Below, in pieces: positions 40,970 to 49,620 of a stretch of 64,000 nt of DNA. Each line of letters opens with the position of its first letter. The first letter of the stretch is position 1. The stretch covers positions 62,001 through 126,000 of the forward strand of contig NZ_JAFMST010000004.1 in assembly GCF_017916275.1 (NCBI RefSeq), given 5' to 3'. Below the pieces are notes generated by a model. It was not told the DNA's origin, made no database searches, and saw only the letters and a program-made list of their open reading frames with translations. Source of the DNA: Rubellimicrobium arenae. GTDB taxonomy: Bacteria; Pseudomonadota; Alphaproteobacteria; Rhodobacterales; Rhodobacteraceae. The position numbers were made by a program, and so were the translations under genes.

Positions 40970-42629
40970 CCGCCGTTTCCTCCGTTCCATACAGGAAGCC
41001 CTTGAAGGGCTCGGGGCCGGCGCGGCGGAACGTCTCGAGGAAGGTCTCCTCAGCGTCGCGCCGGATCTCCAGGTAGCCCAGGACCAGCCGCTCGATGGCG
41101 CCGACGATCTCCTCGGCCGGGAAGCCGGGGCCCATCTTCTCGCCGATGGCGGCGGTTTCGGTGCCGTCGCCGCCCAGCGTCACTTGGTAGTTCTCCACGC
41201 CCGCGCGATCGAGCCCCAGGATGCCGATATGGCCCACATGGTGGTGCCCGCAGGCGTTGATGCAGCCCGAGATCTTGATCTTGAGAGGCCCGACGTCGTG
41301 CTCGACCTGAAGCTCCTCGAAGCGGGTCGCGATCTGCTGGGCGATGGGGATCGACCGGGCGGTCGCCAGCGCGCAGTAGTCCATCCCCGGGCAGGCGATG
41401 ATGTCGCTGACCAGCCCGATGTTCGCCGTGGCGAGGTCGGCCTCGCGCAGCGCCGCCCAGACCGCCGGCAGGTCCGACTTGTGGACATGCGGCAGGATGA
41501 TGTTCTGCTCGTGCGAGACGCGCAGCTCGCCGTGGCCGTAACGCTCGGCCAGGTCGGCCATCACGCGCATCTGATGGGCCGTGGCGTCGCCCGGCGTGGC
41601 GCCATGCTTCTTGAGCGAGATCGAGACGATGGTGTAGCCGTCCACCTTGTGCGGATGGAGGTTCACGTCCGTCCAGGCCCGGAACACGCCGTTCTGGGCC
41701 CGGAAGGCCTCGTAGTCGTCCGTGGGCGCATTGCGGAAGGCGGGCGGCGCGAACTGCGCCTCGATGTCCTTCAGGATCTCCTGGTCCACGCCCGACCACT
41801 GCGACCGCAGGCGCGCGAAGCGCTCCTCGACGTCGGCCTTGAAGGCGTCGAGCCCGTTCTCGAACACGGTGATCTTGATGCGGGCCTTGTACTTGTTGTC
41901 GCGGCGGCCCTTGAGGTTGTAGGCCCCCAGGATGGCCTCAATGTAGGGCAGCAGGTCCGCCTGCGGCAGGAAGTCCCGGATGACCTGCGCCAGCATCGGC
42001 GTCCGGCCCAGGCCGCCGCCCACCAGCACCTCGAACCCGGGCTCGCCGGCCTCGTTGCGGACCATCCGCAGGCCGATGTCATGCGCGCGGGTCACGGCGC
42101 GGTCGTTGGGCGCGCCGGTGATGGCGATCTTGAACTTGCGGGGGAGGAACTGGAACTCGGGGTGGTCGGTGGACCATTCCCGCAGCAGCTCGGCGATCGG
42201 ACGCGGGTCCGCGATCTCGTCGGCGGCGGCGGCGGCGAAGTGGTCGGCGGTCACGTTCCGCACGCAGTTGCCCGAGGTCTGGATGGCATGCATCCCCACA
42301 TCCGCGAGCGCGTCGAGGATGTCCGGCACGTCCTTGAGGCGCGGCCAGTTGAACTGGATGTTCTGCCGGGTGGTGAAGTGGCCGTAGCCCTTGTCCCACC
42401 GCTCGGCGATATGGGCCAGCTGCCGCATCTGCGACGGGTTCAGCGTGCCGTAGGGGATCGCGACCCGCAGCATGTAGGCATGGAGCTGCAGGTACAGGCC
42501 GTTCATCAGGCGCAGGGGCCGGAACTCGTCCTCGGTCAGGGAGCCGTCGATCCGACGCTCCACCTGGCTGCGGAACTGGGCCACGCGCGAGCGGACGAAG
42601 GCTTCGTCGAATTCGTTGTACGTGTACAT
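40959..42629 (-). CDS. cysI: sulfite (nitrite/sulfite) reductase, siroheme [4Fe-4S]
   Basis: 556 aa. The twofold ferredoxin-type reductase fold shows 'HFTTRQNIQFNWPRL' and 'VRNVTADHFA' in the first half. The siroheme-[4Fe-4S] ligands are in 'IIACPGMDYCALA' and 'SGCINACGHHHVG'. It makes the six-electron reduction of sulfite to sulfide for cysteine synthesis. Operon context with cysH and cysG favours sulfite over nitrite as substrate. There is no cysJ flavoprotein gene, so electrons probably come from ferredoxin. Its ATG overlaps the preceding stop by one base (TGATG). Confidence 0.93.
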   Translation of the reverse strand: MYTYNEFDEAFVRSRVAQFRSQVERRIDGSLTEDEFRPLRLMNGLYLQLHAYMLRVAIPYGTLNPSQMRQLAHIAERWDKGYGHFTTRQNIQFNWPRLKDVPDILDALADVGMHAIQTSGNCVRNVTADHFAAAAADEIADPRPIAELLREWSTDHPEFQFLPRKFKIAITGAPNDRAVTRAHDIGLRMVRNEAGEPGFEVLVGGGLGRTPMLAQVIRDFLPQADLLPYIEAILGAYNLKGRRDNKYKARIKITVFENGLDAFKADVEERFARLRSQWSGVDQEILKDIEAQFAPPAFRNAPTDDYEAFRAQNGVFRAWTDVNLHPHKVDGYTIVSISLKKHGATPGDATAHQMRVMADLAERYGHGELRVSHEQNIILPHVHKSDLPAVWAALREADLATANIGLVSDIIACPGMDYCALATARSIPIAQQIATRFEELQVEHDVGPLKIKISGCINACGHHHVGHIGILGLDRAGVENYQVTLGGDGTETAAIGEKMGPGFPAEEIVGAIERLVLGYLEIRRDAEETFLETFRRAGPEPFKGFLYGTEETADAA

Positions 42630-42967
42630 CAGAGTGCCTCGTTGCCCGGGATGTGGCCGCGCGGGGCAAAGCCCTCGGCGCGCTTGCCCAGGTTGTAGTT
42701 GGTGGGACCGTGCGTGCGGAACGCCTCGCGGAAGTGGGTGGGAACCGGGCCGTCCGGCCCCGGCGCGGCATCCACCAGCTCCGCCCCGACCACGACGTTC
42801 GGCTGGCCCTTGGCAAAGAGCAGCCGGATGGCCGCATGGGCCTCGTCCTCGATCAGCTCGGCTTCGGCCATGTCGCGGGTCCAGCGATCGTCCTCGGTCA
42901 GCCAGACGGCATCGCCCTCGATGAGGTCATTGGCGGAGACGACTTTCGGCGAGAAGCGGCGGCTCAT
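42629..42967 (-). CDS. DUF2849 protein of the sulfite reduction operon
   Basis: 112 aa, small and acidic. It shows the family pattern 'VVSANDLIEGDAVWLTEDDRWT', 'ALLFAKGQPNVVVG'-like central segment and 'HFREAFRTHGPTNYNLGKRAEG'. DUF2849 members are found between cysG and cysI across Rhodobacterales and Rhizobiales; the function is unknown. The ATG overlaps the cysG stop by 4 nt and its stop overlaps the cysI start by one base, so all three are translationally coupled. Confidence 0.9.
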   Translation of the reverse strand: MSRRFSPKVVSANDLIEGDAVWLTEDDRWTRDMAEAELIEDEAHAAIRLLFAKGQPNVVVGAELVDAAPGPDGPVPTHFREAFRTHGPTNYNLGKRAEGFAPRGHIPGNEAL

Positions 42968-44361
42968 GACACGGCCTCCTGGACAAGGTTGCGGATATCG
43001 GCCTGGGCGGCGCGAGGCGCCAAGCCAATAAAGGTCAGGGCGGGGCCGTCAAGCCGCGCTTCCGACATGGCGGGTTCCATTTCGGCCACGGTGGTCGAAA
43101 GGATCCGCTGATCGGCGCGCGAGGCGTTCTCGACGACCGTCACCGGGGTCTGCGGGTCGCAGCCGTGCATCAGGAGGCGCCCCTGCACGAATCGGGCCGA
43201 GGACTTGCCCATGTAGATCGCCGCGACCTCGCCGGGGCGGGCCAGCGCCTTCCAGTCGTGGTCGGCAAAGCCCTTCACGTCATGCCCGGTGAGCAGCCGG
43301 ACCGAGGAGTTGCGCCCCCGCCGGGTCAGGCTCTGCCCGATGGCGGCGACGGCGGCCGAGGCGGCGGTGATGCCCGGGATGATCGCAAAGGAGATCCCGG
43401 CGGCCTCCACGGCCTCGACCTCCTCGTCCAGGCGGCCGAACACGGTCGGATCGCCGCCCTTGAGCCGCACCACGTGCCGCCCCTTCCCCGCGTGCTTGAC
43501 GATCAGCGCGTCGATCTCGGCCTGCGGGGTGGACGGACCGAAGCCCTCCTTGCCGGCGTCGATGATGACGGCCTCGCGCCGCGCGAGGTCGAGGATCGCG
43601 GGCGTGACCAGCCGGTCGTGGATCACCACGTCGGCCGCGTCCAGCGCCCGGCGGGCCCGGACGGTTAGGAGGTCCGGGTCGCCCGGCCCCGCGCCCACGA
43701 AGTCCACATGGCCCTTCCGGGGCGCGTCTGTCAGGTGATCGGCCAGAAGCCGGGCCAGCGCGGGCGCCACGGCCCCTTCCCCGCCCCGGGACATGGCCTG
43801 CGGCCCGACCTGGCCGTAGTAGTCGGCCCAGAAGTCCCGGCGCCGGCGCCCGAAGGGGAGCTGCTCGGCCGCCTGCCGGAAGGACCGGCCGACCCGCGTC
43901 AGGAAGCCCAGCGACGAAGGCAGGCGCGCCTCGAGGTCGGCCTTGATCGCCCGGGCGAGCACCGGGGCGGCCCCTTCCGTGCCGATGGCCACCACGACGG
44001 GGTCGCGGTCCACGATGGCGGGCGTGATGAAGCCCGAATCCTCGAGGTTGTCGACGATGTTGTGCGGCACCCGGGTCTCGGCGGCAAAGGCGGCGAACCG
44101 CGCATCCAGCAGGTCGTCCTCATCGGCCCCGTAGGCCAGCACGGCGCCCATCAGGTCAGCGGCCCCGATGGCGCGGCGGTACAGCGTGATCCTGCCCTCG
44201 TTGGCCCATTGCACGATCTCGGGCTCGGCCTCGGGCGCATAGACCTCGATCCGGGCCTCGGTCTTGAGCAGCAGGCGCAGCTTGGCCAGCGCAGCGTCCC
44301 CGCCGCCCGACACGACGATCCGACGGCCCTTGACCGCCATGAACACCGGAAAATGCTGCAT
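42964..44361 (-). CDS. cysG: siroheme synthase
   Basis: 465 aa, the full trifunctional arrangement. The N-terminal precorrin-2 dehydrogenase/ferrochelatase (CysG_B, residues about 1-200) starts 'MQHFPVFMAVKGRRIVVSGGGDAA'; the C-terminal uroporphyrinogen III methyltransferase has 'VDFVGAGPGDPDLLTVRA', 'VRLKGGDPTVFGR' and 'GITAASAAVA'. It makes siroheme from uroporphyrinogen III for the sulfite reductase two genes downstream. The ATG at 44361 has GGAG upstream. It is the first gene of the operon and divergent from an Lrp-type regulator that may control it. Confidence 0.96.
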   Translation of the reverse strand: MQHFPVFMAVKGRRIVVSGGGDAALAKLRLLLKTEARIEVYAPEAEPEIVQWANEGRITLYRRAIGAADLMGAVLAYGADEDDLLDARFAAFAAETRVPHNIVDNLEDSGFITPAIVDRDPVVVAIGTEGAAPVLARAIKADLEARLPSSLGFLTRVGRSFRQAAEQLPFGRRRRDFWADYYGQVGPQAMSRGGEGAVAPALARLLADHLTDAPRKGHVDFVGAGPGDPDLLTVRARRALDAADVVIHDRLVTPAILDLARREAVIIDAGKEGFGPSTPQAEIDALIVKHAGKGRHVVRLKGGDPTVFGRLDEEVEAVEAAGISFAIIPGITAASAAVAAIGQSLTRRGRNSSVRLLTGHDVKGFADHDWKALARPGEVAAIYMGKSSARFVQGRLLMHGCDPQTPVTVVENASRADQRILSTTVAEMEPAMSEARLDGPALTFIGLAPRAAQADIRNLVQEAVS

Positions 44362-44509
44362 CGACCCTGCTCCGCCGCGAACCCCCTGCTCGCCTGCGCA
44401 ATATAGAACTTTGTCCCGGAAATTTGCTATCTGGCGGCTAAGATAAGGACAGGCGTCCACGCTGGGGCGGGTTTCAGGACGCTTCTCCTCCTATAACCGA
44501 GAGGTGAGA

Positions 44510-44971
44510 ATGACGTTCCATCCCGACGACACCGACCGGAAAATCCTGATCGAGCTGCAGGCCGACGCCAGCCGGTCGCTGGACGAGATCGCCCGCGCGG
44601 TGGGCTCCTCCAAGACGCCGGTCTGGAACCGGATCAAGAGGATGCGCGCGGCCGGGATCATCGGCCAGCAGACCGTGATCCTCGACGCCGAGGCGCTGGG
44701 CTTCGAGGCCACCTTCTTCGTCCTGATCCGCACGAGCGAGCACGAGGCCGACTGGCAGCGCAAGTTCCTGGCGACCCTGCGCGCCCGCCCCGAGGTGCAG
44801 GAGGCGCACCGCCTGGCCGGGGACATCGACTACATCCTCAAGGTCCGGGTCCGGAACGCCCGCGCCTACGACCAGTTCTACCAGGCGCTGATCTCCGAGG
44901 TCCGGATCTACAACGTCACCGCGCTCCTTTCCATGGAGGAGATCAAGAGCACGGTGGCGCTGCCGCTCTAG
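44510..44971 (+). CDS. Lrp/AsnC family transcriptional regulator
   Basis: 153 aa. An N-terminal helix-turn-helix ('DDTDRKILIELQADASRSLDEIARAVG', 'TPVWNRIKRMRAAGII') and a C-terminal RAM ligand-binding domain ('VQEAHRLAGDIDYILKVRV', 'ISEVRIYNVTALLSMEEIK') are complete. Lrp-type proteins form octamers or dimers and sense amino acids. Its divergent position to cysG suggests control of sulfate assimilation, perhaps by a cysteine-related signal; this is inferred. The ATG at 44510 follows GAGAGG; a GTG at 44504 is in frame. Its stop shares CTAG with the convergent P450 gene. Confidence 0.9.
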   Translation: MTFHPDDTDRKILIELQADASRSLDEIARAVGSSKTPVWNRIKRMRAAGIIGQQTVILDAEALGFEATFFVLIRTSEHEADWQRKFLATLRARPEVQEAHRLAGDIDYILKVRVRNARAYDQFYQALISEVRIYNVTALLSMEEIKSTVALPL

Positions 44972-46131
44972 GCCTCGACCATGAGGCGTTCGAGGCCGTG
45001 GAAGTGGTACACGTCGCCGTAGCGCGGCGGCTCGGCCAGCCGGAGCGACAAGCACCTCTCAAAGAGCGCGCGGAGCCCGATGACCAGCTCCAGCCGGGCC
45101 AGCGGCGCGCCCACGCAGAAGTGGATGCCCCCGCCGAAGGCGACGTTCGGCGGACCCTGCCGCGCGGGGTCGAAGCGGTGCGGGTCGGCATAGGCCAGCG
45201 GATCGCGGTTCGCGGCGCCCAGCAGCAGAGCCACCTGGTCGCCCCGCCGGAAACGGTGGCCGAACAGCTCCGCCTCCTCGTAGACCCAGCGCGTGAACAT
45301 GTGGAGCGGCGGGTCATGGCGCAGGATCTCCTCCACCACCGCCTCATCCACCTCGCGGACCCCCTGCTCCAGCAGGGTCTTGGCGCCGTTGCCCAGCGTG
45401 TGGACGGTCGCCTCGTGCCCGGCGTTCAAAAGCAGGATGCAGGTCGTCACCAGCTCGTCGGTCGAAAGCCGCTCGCCCGCCTCCTCGGCGGCGATGAGCT
45501 GGGTCAGGAGATCGTCCCCCGGAGCCCTGCGCCGCACCGCGACGGTGTCCTCGACAAAGCCGCGGAAGGCCAGCGCGGCCTCGACCGCCGCGTCCTCGAT
45601 CTCGCGGGTGCGCCGCGCCTGGTACATGGCGACCATGGCGTTCGACCAGCGCAGGAGGTCGTCGGCCCGCTCCTCCGGCACGCCCAGCAGCCGCGCGATG
45701 ACCACCACCGGGATGACCCGCCCGTAGGCGTCCAGGAGGTCGAACGGCCCCGCCGGAAAGCCGTCGATCAGCCGGTGGCAGAGCGCCTCGATCTCCGGCC
45801 CCATGGCCGCGATCCGGCGCGAGGTGAAGGCCCGCAGGACCAGCCCCCTCAGCCGCGTGTGCCGGGGCGGCTCCAGCTCCAGCATCGAATGGGCCTCGAT
45901 GTCGTAGAAGGGCCGGGTGTGGGGCGCGATCTCGGGGGCCATCTCGGGCGGGGCCTCGCGGCCCAGCCGCCGGTCGCGCAGCAGCGCCGACACGGCCCGG
46001 TGCGAGGTCGCGCACACCAGGCCGTAATCGTCCCAGGCGAACAGGTCGCCCCCCGCCCGCGCCCGGTCGTAGAACGGATAAGGGTCCTGCACGAAGGCGG
46101 GGTCGGTCGCGGACTGCGAAAGATGGAGCAT
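44968..46131 (-). CDS. cytochrome P450
   Basis: 387 aa, soluble bacterial class. The heme-thiolate motif is 'FGGGIHFCVGAPLAR' with Cys339; the I-helix 'LLLNAGHEATVHTLGNG' has A-G-x-E-A/T; the K-helix E-x-x-R is in 'VEEILRHDPPLH'. It is a monooxygenase needing a ferredoxin and reductase, which are not adjacent (fpr at 38871-39695 could serve). Substrate unknown. The ATG overlaps the tpiA stop by one base (TGATG), so it is expressed with tpiA, an unusual pairing. Its stop shares CTAG with the Lrp-type gene. Confidence 0.93.
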   Translation of the reverse strand: MLHLSQSATDPAFVQDPYPFYDRARAGGDLFAWDDYGLVCATSHRAVSALLRDRRLGREAPPEMAPEIAPHTRPFYDIEAHSMLELEPPRHTRLRGLVLRAFTSRRIAAMGPEIEALCHRLIDGFPAGPFDLLDAYGRVIPVVVIARLLGVPEERADDLLRWSNAMVAMYQARRTREIEDAAVEAALAFRGFVEDTVAVRRRAPGDDLLTQLIAAEEAGERLSTDELVTTCILLLNAGHEATVHTLGNGAKTLLEQGVREVDEAVVEEILRHDPPLHMFTRWVYEEAELFGHRFRRGDQVALLLGAANRDPLAYADPHRFDPARQGPPNVAFGGGIHFCVGAPLARLELVIGLRALFERCLSLRLAEPPRYGDVYHFHGLERLMVEA

Positions 46132-46895
46132 CAGGGCAGCTCGGACTCCGCCGCCTGCTCCAGGGCCTGCACGATGGGCGAGAAGTCGGCGGCCTTGAGG
46201 CTGGCCCCGCCCACCAGGGCGCCGTCCACATCGGGGATCGCAAAGATCTCGACGGCGTTCGAGGCCTTCACGCTGCCGCCGTAGAGCAGCCGGAAGAAGG
46301 CCGCGTCCGCGCCGAACCGGGCCGACAGGCGCGACCGCATGAAGTCGTGGACCTCGCCGATCTGCTCGTTGGTGGGCGTCAGGCCGGTGCCGATGGCCCA
46401 GACGGGCTCGTAGGCGATGACGGTGGTCTGCCCCGTCGCCGCGTCGGGCACGCTGGCGTCCAGCTGCCGGCCCACCACGTCCAGGGTCTGCCCGGCCTCG
46501 CGCTCGGCCAGGGTCTCGCCGATGCAGATGACCGCCGTCAGCCCCGCGGCATGGGCGGCCCGGGCCTTGGCCGCGACCTGCTCATCGGTTTCGCCGTGGT
46601 TGGTCCGCCGCTCGGAGTGGCCGACGATGACGTAGGTGGCCCCCGCGTCCTTCAGCTGCTCGGCCGAGATGTCGCCGGTATGCGCGCCCGACGCCGCCGC
46701 ATGGCAGTCCTGGCCTCCGACCATCAGCGGGTGCTGGCCCTTCTTCGCGGCCAGTTGCGCGATCAGGGTGGCGGGCGGGCACAGGAGGATCTCCACATTG
46801 GGCGACAGATGCGCCTCGAGGAGCTTCTCGACCTCGGACAGGCTCGCGGCCGTCCCGTTCATCTTCCAGTTCCCGGCGGCAAGCCTGCGGCGCAT
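46131..46895 (-). CDS. tpiA: triosephosphate isomerase
   Basis: 254 aa. Interconverts dihydroxyacetone phosphate and glyceraldehyde 3-phosphate. The active site is complete: Asn and Lys in 'AGNWKMNGT', the electrophilic His in 'VIVGHSERR', the catalytic Glu in '[11 protein letters not shown]' with its flexible loop, and the phosphate loop 'YGGSVK'. The N-terminus is normal for a proteobacterial TpiA. It is followed without a gap by the P450 gene, so the two probably share a transcript. Confidence 0.97.
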   Translation of the reverse strand: MRRRLAAGNWKMNGTAASLSEVEKLLEAHLSPNVEILLCPPATLIAQLAAKKGQHPLMVGGQDCHAAASGAHTGDISAEQLKDAGATYVIVGHSERRTNHGETDEQVAAKARAAHAAGLTAVICIGETLAEREAGQTLDVVGRQLDASVPDAATGQTTVIAYEPVWAIGTGLTPTNEQIGEVHDFMRSRLSARFGADAAFFRLLYGGSVKASNAVEIFAIPDVDGALVGGASLKAADFSPIVQALEQAAESELP

Positions 46896-46954
46896 TCCTC
46901 ATCCCTCCGTGTTGGCGGGACGGGATTAGCAGCGGGGCCGGACGGCGGAAAGGG

Positions 46955-47314
46955 TCAGCGGGCCGTGGCTTCCGCGAACTTCACGGACTCGCCGCAGCCG
47001 CAGGCGTCCACGACGTTCGGGTTGCGGAAGCGGAACGCGGATTCGAGGAGCGTCGTCTCGTAGTCGATCTCGGTGCCGATCAGGAACATCTGCGCCATGG
47101 GCGCGATCATCACGCGGGCGCCGTCCTGTTCGACGATCTCGTCCAGGGGATTGACGCTGTCGGCCCAGTCCATGGTGTATTCCATGCCCGCGCAGCCGCC
47201 CTTCCGGACGCCGATGCGAAGGCCCTGCCGTCCGTCGCGCGCCATCATCCGCGCGATCTGCTTCGCGGCGGCGGGGGTCATGGTCACGGCCTGCTTTCCG
47301 GGGATCGAGAACAT
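46955..47314 (-). CDS. IscA/ErpA-type iron-sulfur carrier
   Basis: 119 aa. The HesB/IscA family signature is complete: the first Cys in 'IGVRKGGCAGMEYTMDWA' and the C-terminal pair in 'DACGCGESVKF', which together bind iron or an Fe-S cluster. 'GTEIDYETTLLESAFRFRNPN' is the typical bridge. This A-type carrier passes clusters to apoproteins in the cytoplasm. Which paralogue (IscA, SufA or ErpA) it is cannot be settled without a tree. It stands alone 59 nt from tpiA's start, same strand. Confidence 0.93.
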   Translation of the reverse strand: MFSIPGKQAVTMTPAAAKQIARMMARDGRQGLRIGVRKGGCAGMEYTMDWADSVNPLDEIVEQDGARVMIAPMAQMFLIGTEIDYETTLLESAFRFRNPNVVDACGCGESVKFAEATAR

Positions 47315-47370
47315 CGAAGGGGCCTCCTGGTCCGAGCCCTACAGATAAGGCCCCCGCGCCCCTGTGAAAA

Positions 47371-47392
47371 GGGGGCCGCGCGAACGGCCCCC
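47371..47392 (-). terminator. terminator of the OmpA-family gene
   Basis: GGGGGCC / GGCCCCC stem with an 8-nt loop followed on the minus strand by TTTTCAC lies 30 nt after the stop at 47422. Confidence 0.75.
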
Positions 47393-47421
47393 TCCGGGTG
47401 TCGTGGTCCCTGCGCCGAACC

Positions 47422-49620
47422 TCAGCGCGAGGCGAAGGTCTCGCCCAGGAGGGGCGTGATCCGCCGGAGCGTGGCGCGGCGGTTCTGCTGGTTCGACTCG
47501 GTGGTCGCAACCTTGAGGAACTCCTCGCCGTAGCCCTGCACCACGAGGTTCTCGGGCGGGATGTCGAAGTTCTCGGTCAGCGCCAGCGCCACCGACTCGG
47601 CGCGCCGGTCCGACAGCGCCAGGTTCGTCGCCTCCGAGCCCACCGCGTCGGTGTGCCCCTCGACCAGGAACACCTCGCCCGGGTTCTCGTCGAGGGCGTC
47701 CTCGATCAGGATGCCCATCTGCACGAGGTTCGACAGCTCGTTGCCCGGGATCGCCGCCGATCCGGTCGGGAAGCTCACCTGGAGGTCGATCGCCGGGACG
47801 AGGTTCCGCACCGCCGAGATCTCGCGGATCTGGCGCAGCGAGAAGGTCCGGCCGGGGTCGAAGTCCGGCCCCTGCTCGAGGAGCGCCCGCAGCTCCGAGG
47901 TGTCGAGGTCCTGCGAGGCCACCACGACCGGCGGCGGCGCCTCGTCCAGAAGCCGGGTCACGTCGACGGGCTGCACCTCCTCCGTGTCGTCGAAAAGCTG
48001 GACCTGCGTGCCGTCCGGCAGGATGCGGGCCCGGCGCAGCACGCGGCCGTTGGCATCCCGGATCGTGACGACCTGGGTGCCGTCCTCGCGGGTCAGGAAG
48101 GTCCGGGTCGAGCCGTCCGCGAAGGTTTCGGTCCGCACCTGCGACCCGGGCTGGCGCAGGATGGCGTCGTCGTCGCGATACACCTCGTAGCCGCCCGTCC
48201 GGTTGCGCGTCACCACCCGGTCACCCGAGTTGGTCACGACCTCCTGGCCGTTGTTCAGCAGGGTGCCCACCGCCGCCGCCCCAAGCCCCAGGAGCAGCGC
48301 CTTCTCGAAGTTGCTCAGGCCGCTGTCGTCGTCATCGTCGTCGTTCCGGACGACGCGGCCGTCCCCGTCGACCTCGGTCTCGAAGTCTTCCGTGGCCCGA
48401 CGGACATCATCGTCGTCGATGGTGCGGACGTCGATCTCGGCTTCCCCTTCCGAGGCTTCGGCCGCGGCCCGCGCCGCGGCAAGCTCCCGGTCGGCCTCCT
48501 CCTGGGCCGCGTCGCGGGCGACCTCGGCCTCGGCCTCGGCCCGGGAGGCGCGGCGAAGCTCCTCGGCGGCACGCCGGTCGGCGCGCGATCGCGCACGCTC
48601 CTCGGCACGGGCCTGGGCGTCGGCATCCTCCTCGGCGGCCTCCTGGGCTTCGGCCCGGGCGCGGGCCTCGGCTTCCCTCACGGCCCGGCGGTCGGCCTCG
48701 GATTCGCCCCGGTCGCGGTTGCGATTCCGATTACCTTCGCCCTCGACCTCCTCCCGGGCGCGGGCCTCGGCTTCGGCCTCGCGCCGCACCTCCCGCTCGG
48801 CCTCTCTCCGGGCCTCCCGCTCGGCGGCGCGCTCGCCCCGATCCTGCTCGGCCTGATCCTGCTCGGCCTCCTGCTGGGCTTCGCGTTCGGAGTCGCGCTG
48901 GGCCTCTTCCTGCGCCTGCTGCTCGGCCTCGCGCCGCGCTTCCCGCTCGGCCTGGCGCTCGGCATCCCGCTGGGCTTCGCGCTCGGCCTGACGCTCGGTT
49001 TCCCGCTCCGCCTCGCGCTGGGCCTGGCGTTCGGCGTCGCGCTGCGCGTCCCGCTCCGCCTCGCGTCGGGCCTCGCGCTCGGCTTCACGCTCCGCCTGCT
49101 GCTGGGCCTCGCGCTCCGCGTCCCGCTGCGCCTCCCGTTCGGCGTCCTGCTGCGCCTGACGCTCGGCCTCCCGTTGGGCCTGACGCTCGGCGTCCCGTTC
49201 GGCCTCGCGCTGGGCCTGACGTTCAGCGTCGCGCTGAGCCTCGCGCTCGGCTTGCCTCTGGGCCTCGCGCTCCGCCTCCCGTTCCGCCTCGCGCTGAGCT
49301 TCCCGCTCGGCATCGCGCTGCGCGTCCCGTTCCGCCTCGCGTTGGGCCTCGCGCTCGGCCCGGCGGCCGTTGCCCTCCTCTCGGCCCTCGCCGTTGCCGT
49401 TGCCGTTCCCCCGGCCGGCGCGGTCCACGCTGCCGTCGGGGTTCACGACATGGGGCGTGCCGCGACGGGGCTCGCCCTGCGGGCACGGGGGCTCGGACAG
49501 GTCGCGGCACAGCCGCACCCGCTCCTGCGCCTGGGCCTCGGGCACCGAGGTCACCTGCGGCAGCAGGAGCGACAGCGTCGCGACCAGCGCCGTGGTCGCG
49601 CGGATGGGACGTGAGTTCAT
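47422..49620 (-). CDS. OmpA-family outer-membrane-linked protein with long charged repeat
   Basis: 732 aa. A signal peptide (about 1-31) is followed by a Gly/Asn-rich stretch, a 42-unit array of charged tetrads (87-254), more charged helix to about 395, an Asp-rich stretch, a short hydrophobic segment at about 445-465 ('FEKALLLGLGAAAVGTLL'), repeats of 'GTQVVTIRDANGRVL' type, and an OmpA C-terminal domain ending 'VEGHTDAVGSEATNLALSDRRAESV' and 'VQGYGEEF', which binds peptidoglycan. The repeat should form a rigid single alpha-helix, a spacer between wall and another envelope site. The large charged segment is the oddity; the OmpA domain itself is ordinary. Some homologues in this clade have shorter repeats, as far as I recall. 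Confidence 0.85.
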   Translation of the reverse strand: MNSRPIRATTALVATLSLLLPQVTSVPEAQAQERVRLCRDLSEPPCPQGEPRRGTPHVVNPDGSVDRAGRGNGNGNGEGREEGNGRRAEREAQREAERDAQRDAEREAQREAEREAEREAQRQAEREAQRDAERQAQREAERDAERQAQREAERQAQQDAEREAQRDAEREAQQQAEREAEREARREAERDAQRDAERQAQREAERETERQAEREAQRDAERQAEREARREAEQQAQEEAQRDSEREAQQEAEQDQAEQDRGERAAEREARREAEREVRREAEAEARAREEVEGEGNRNRNRDRGESEADRRAVREAEARARAEAQEAAEEDADAQARAEERARSRADRRAAEELRRASRAEAEAEVARDAAQEEADRELAAARAAAEASEGEAEIDVRTIDDDDVRRATEDFETEVDGDGRVVRNDDDDDDSGLSNFEKALLLGLGAAAVGTLLNNGQEVVTNSGDRVVTRNRTGGYEVYRDDDAILRQPGSQVRTETFADGSTRTFLTREDGTQVVTIRDANGRVLRRARILPDGTQVQLFDDTEEVQPVDVTRLLDEAPPPVVVASQDLDTSELRALLEQGPDFDPGRTFSLRQIREISAVRNLVPAIDLQVSFPTGSAAIPGNELSNLVQMGILIEDALDENPGEVFLVEGHTDAVGSEATNLALSDRRAESVALALTENFDIPPENLVVQGYGEEFLKVATTESNQQNRRATLRRITPLLGETFASR
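48859..49362 (-). repeat. 504-bp array of 12-bp units (42 tetrad codons)
   Basis: Every fourth codon is Ala (with rare Thr or Ser) from residue 87 to 254, in the pattern (D/E/Q/R)-A-(E/Q)-(R/Q). Units such as EAER, EAQR, DAER and QAER recur 42 times in register; the register breaks after residue 254. The 12-bp DNA units are near-identical, so slippage or recombination could change copy number. Confidence 0.9.

Noticed and set aside
48859-49362. Tandem 12-bp repeats as a CRISPR array or minisatellite outside a gene
   Set aside because: The repeats have no spacers and keep one open frame without any frameshift, so they are coding tetrads.
47398-49614. 738-codon open frame opposite the OmpA-family gene, with hydrophobic repeats (Leu/Ala/Gly/Pro/Phe) resembling a membrane protein
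   Set aside because: It is the complement of the charged tetrad array: codons for Glu/Arg/Ala read backwards give Leu/Pro/Ala/Arg/Ser. There is no start site, and the minus-strand protein has a signal peptide and OmpA domain.
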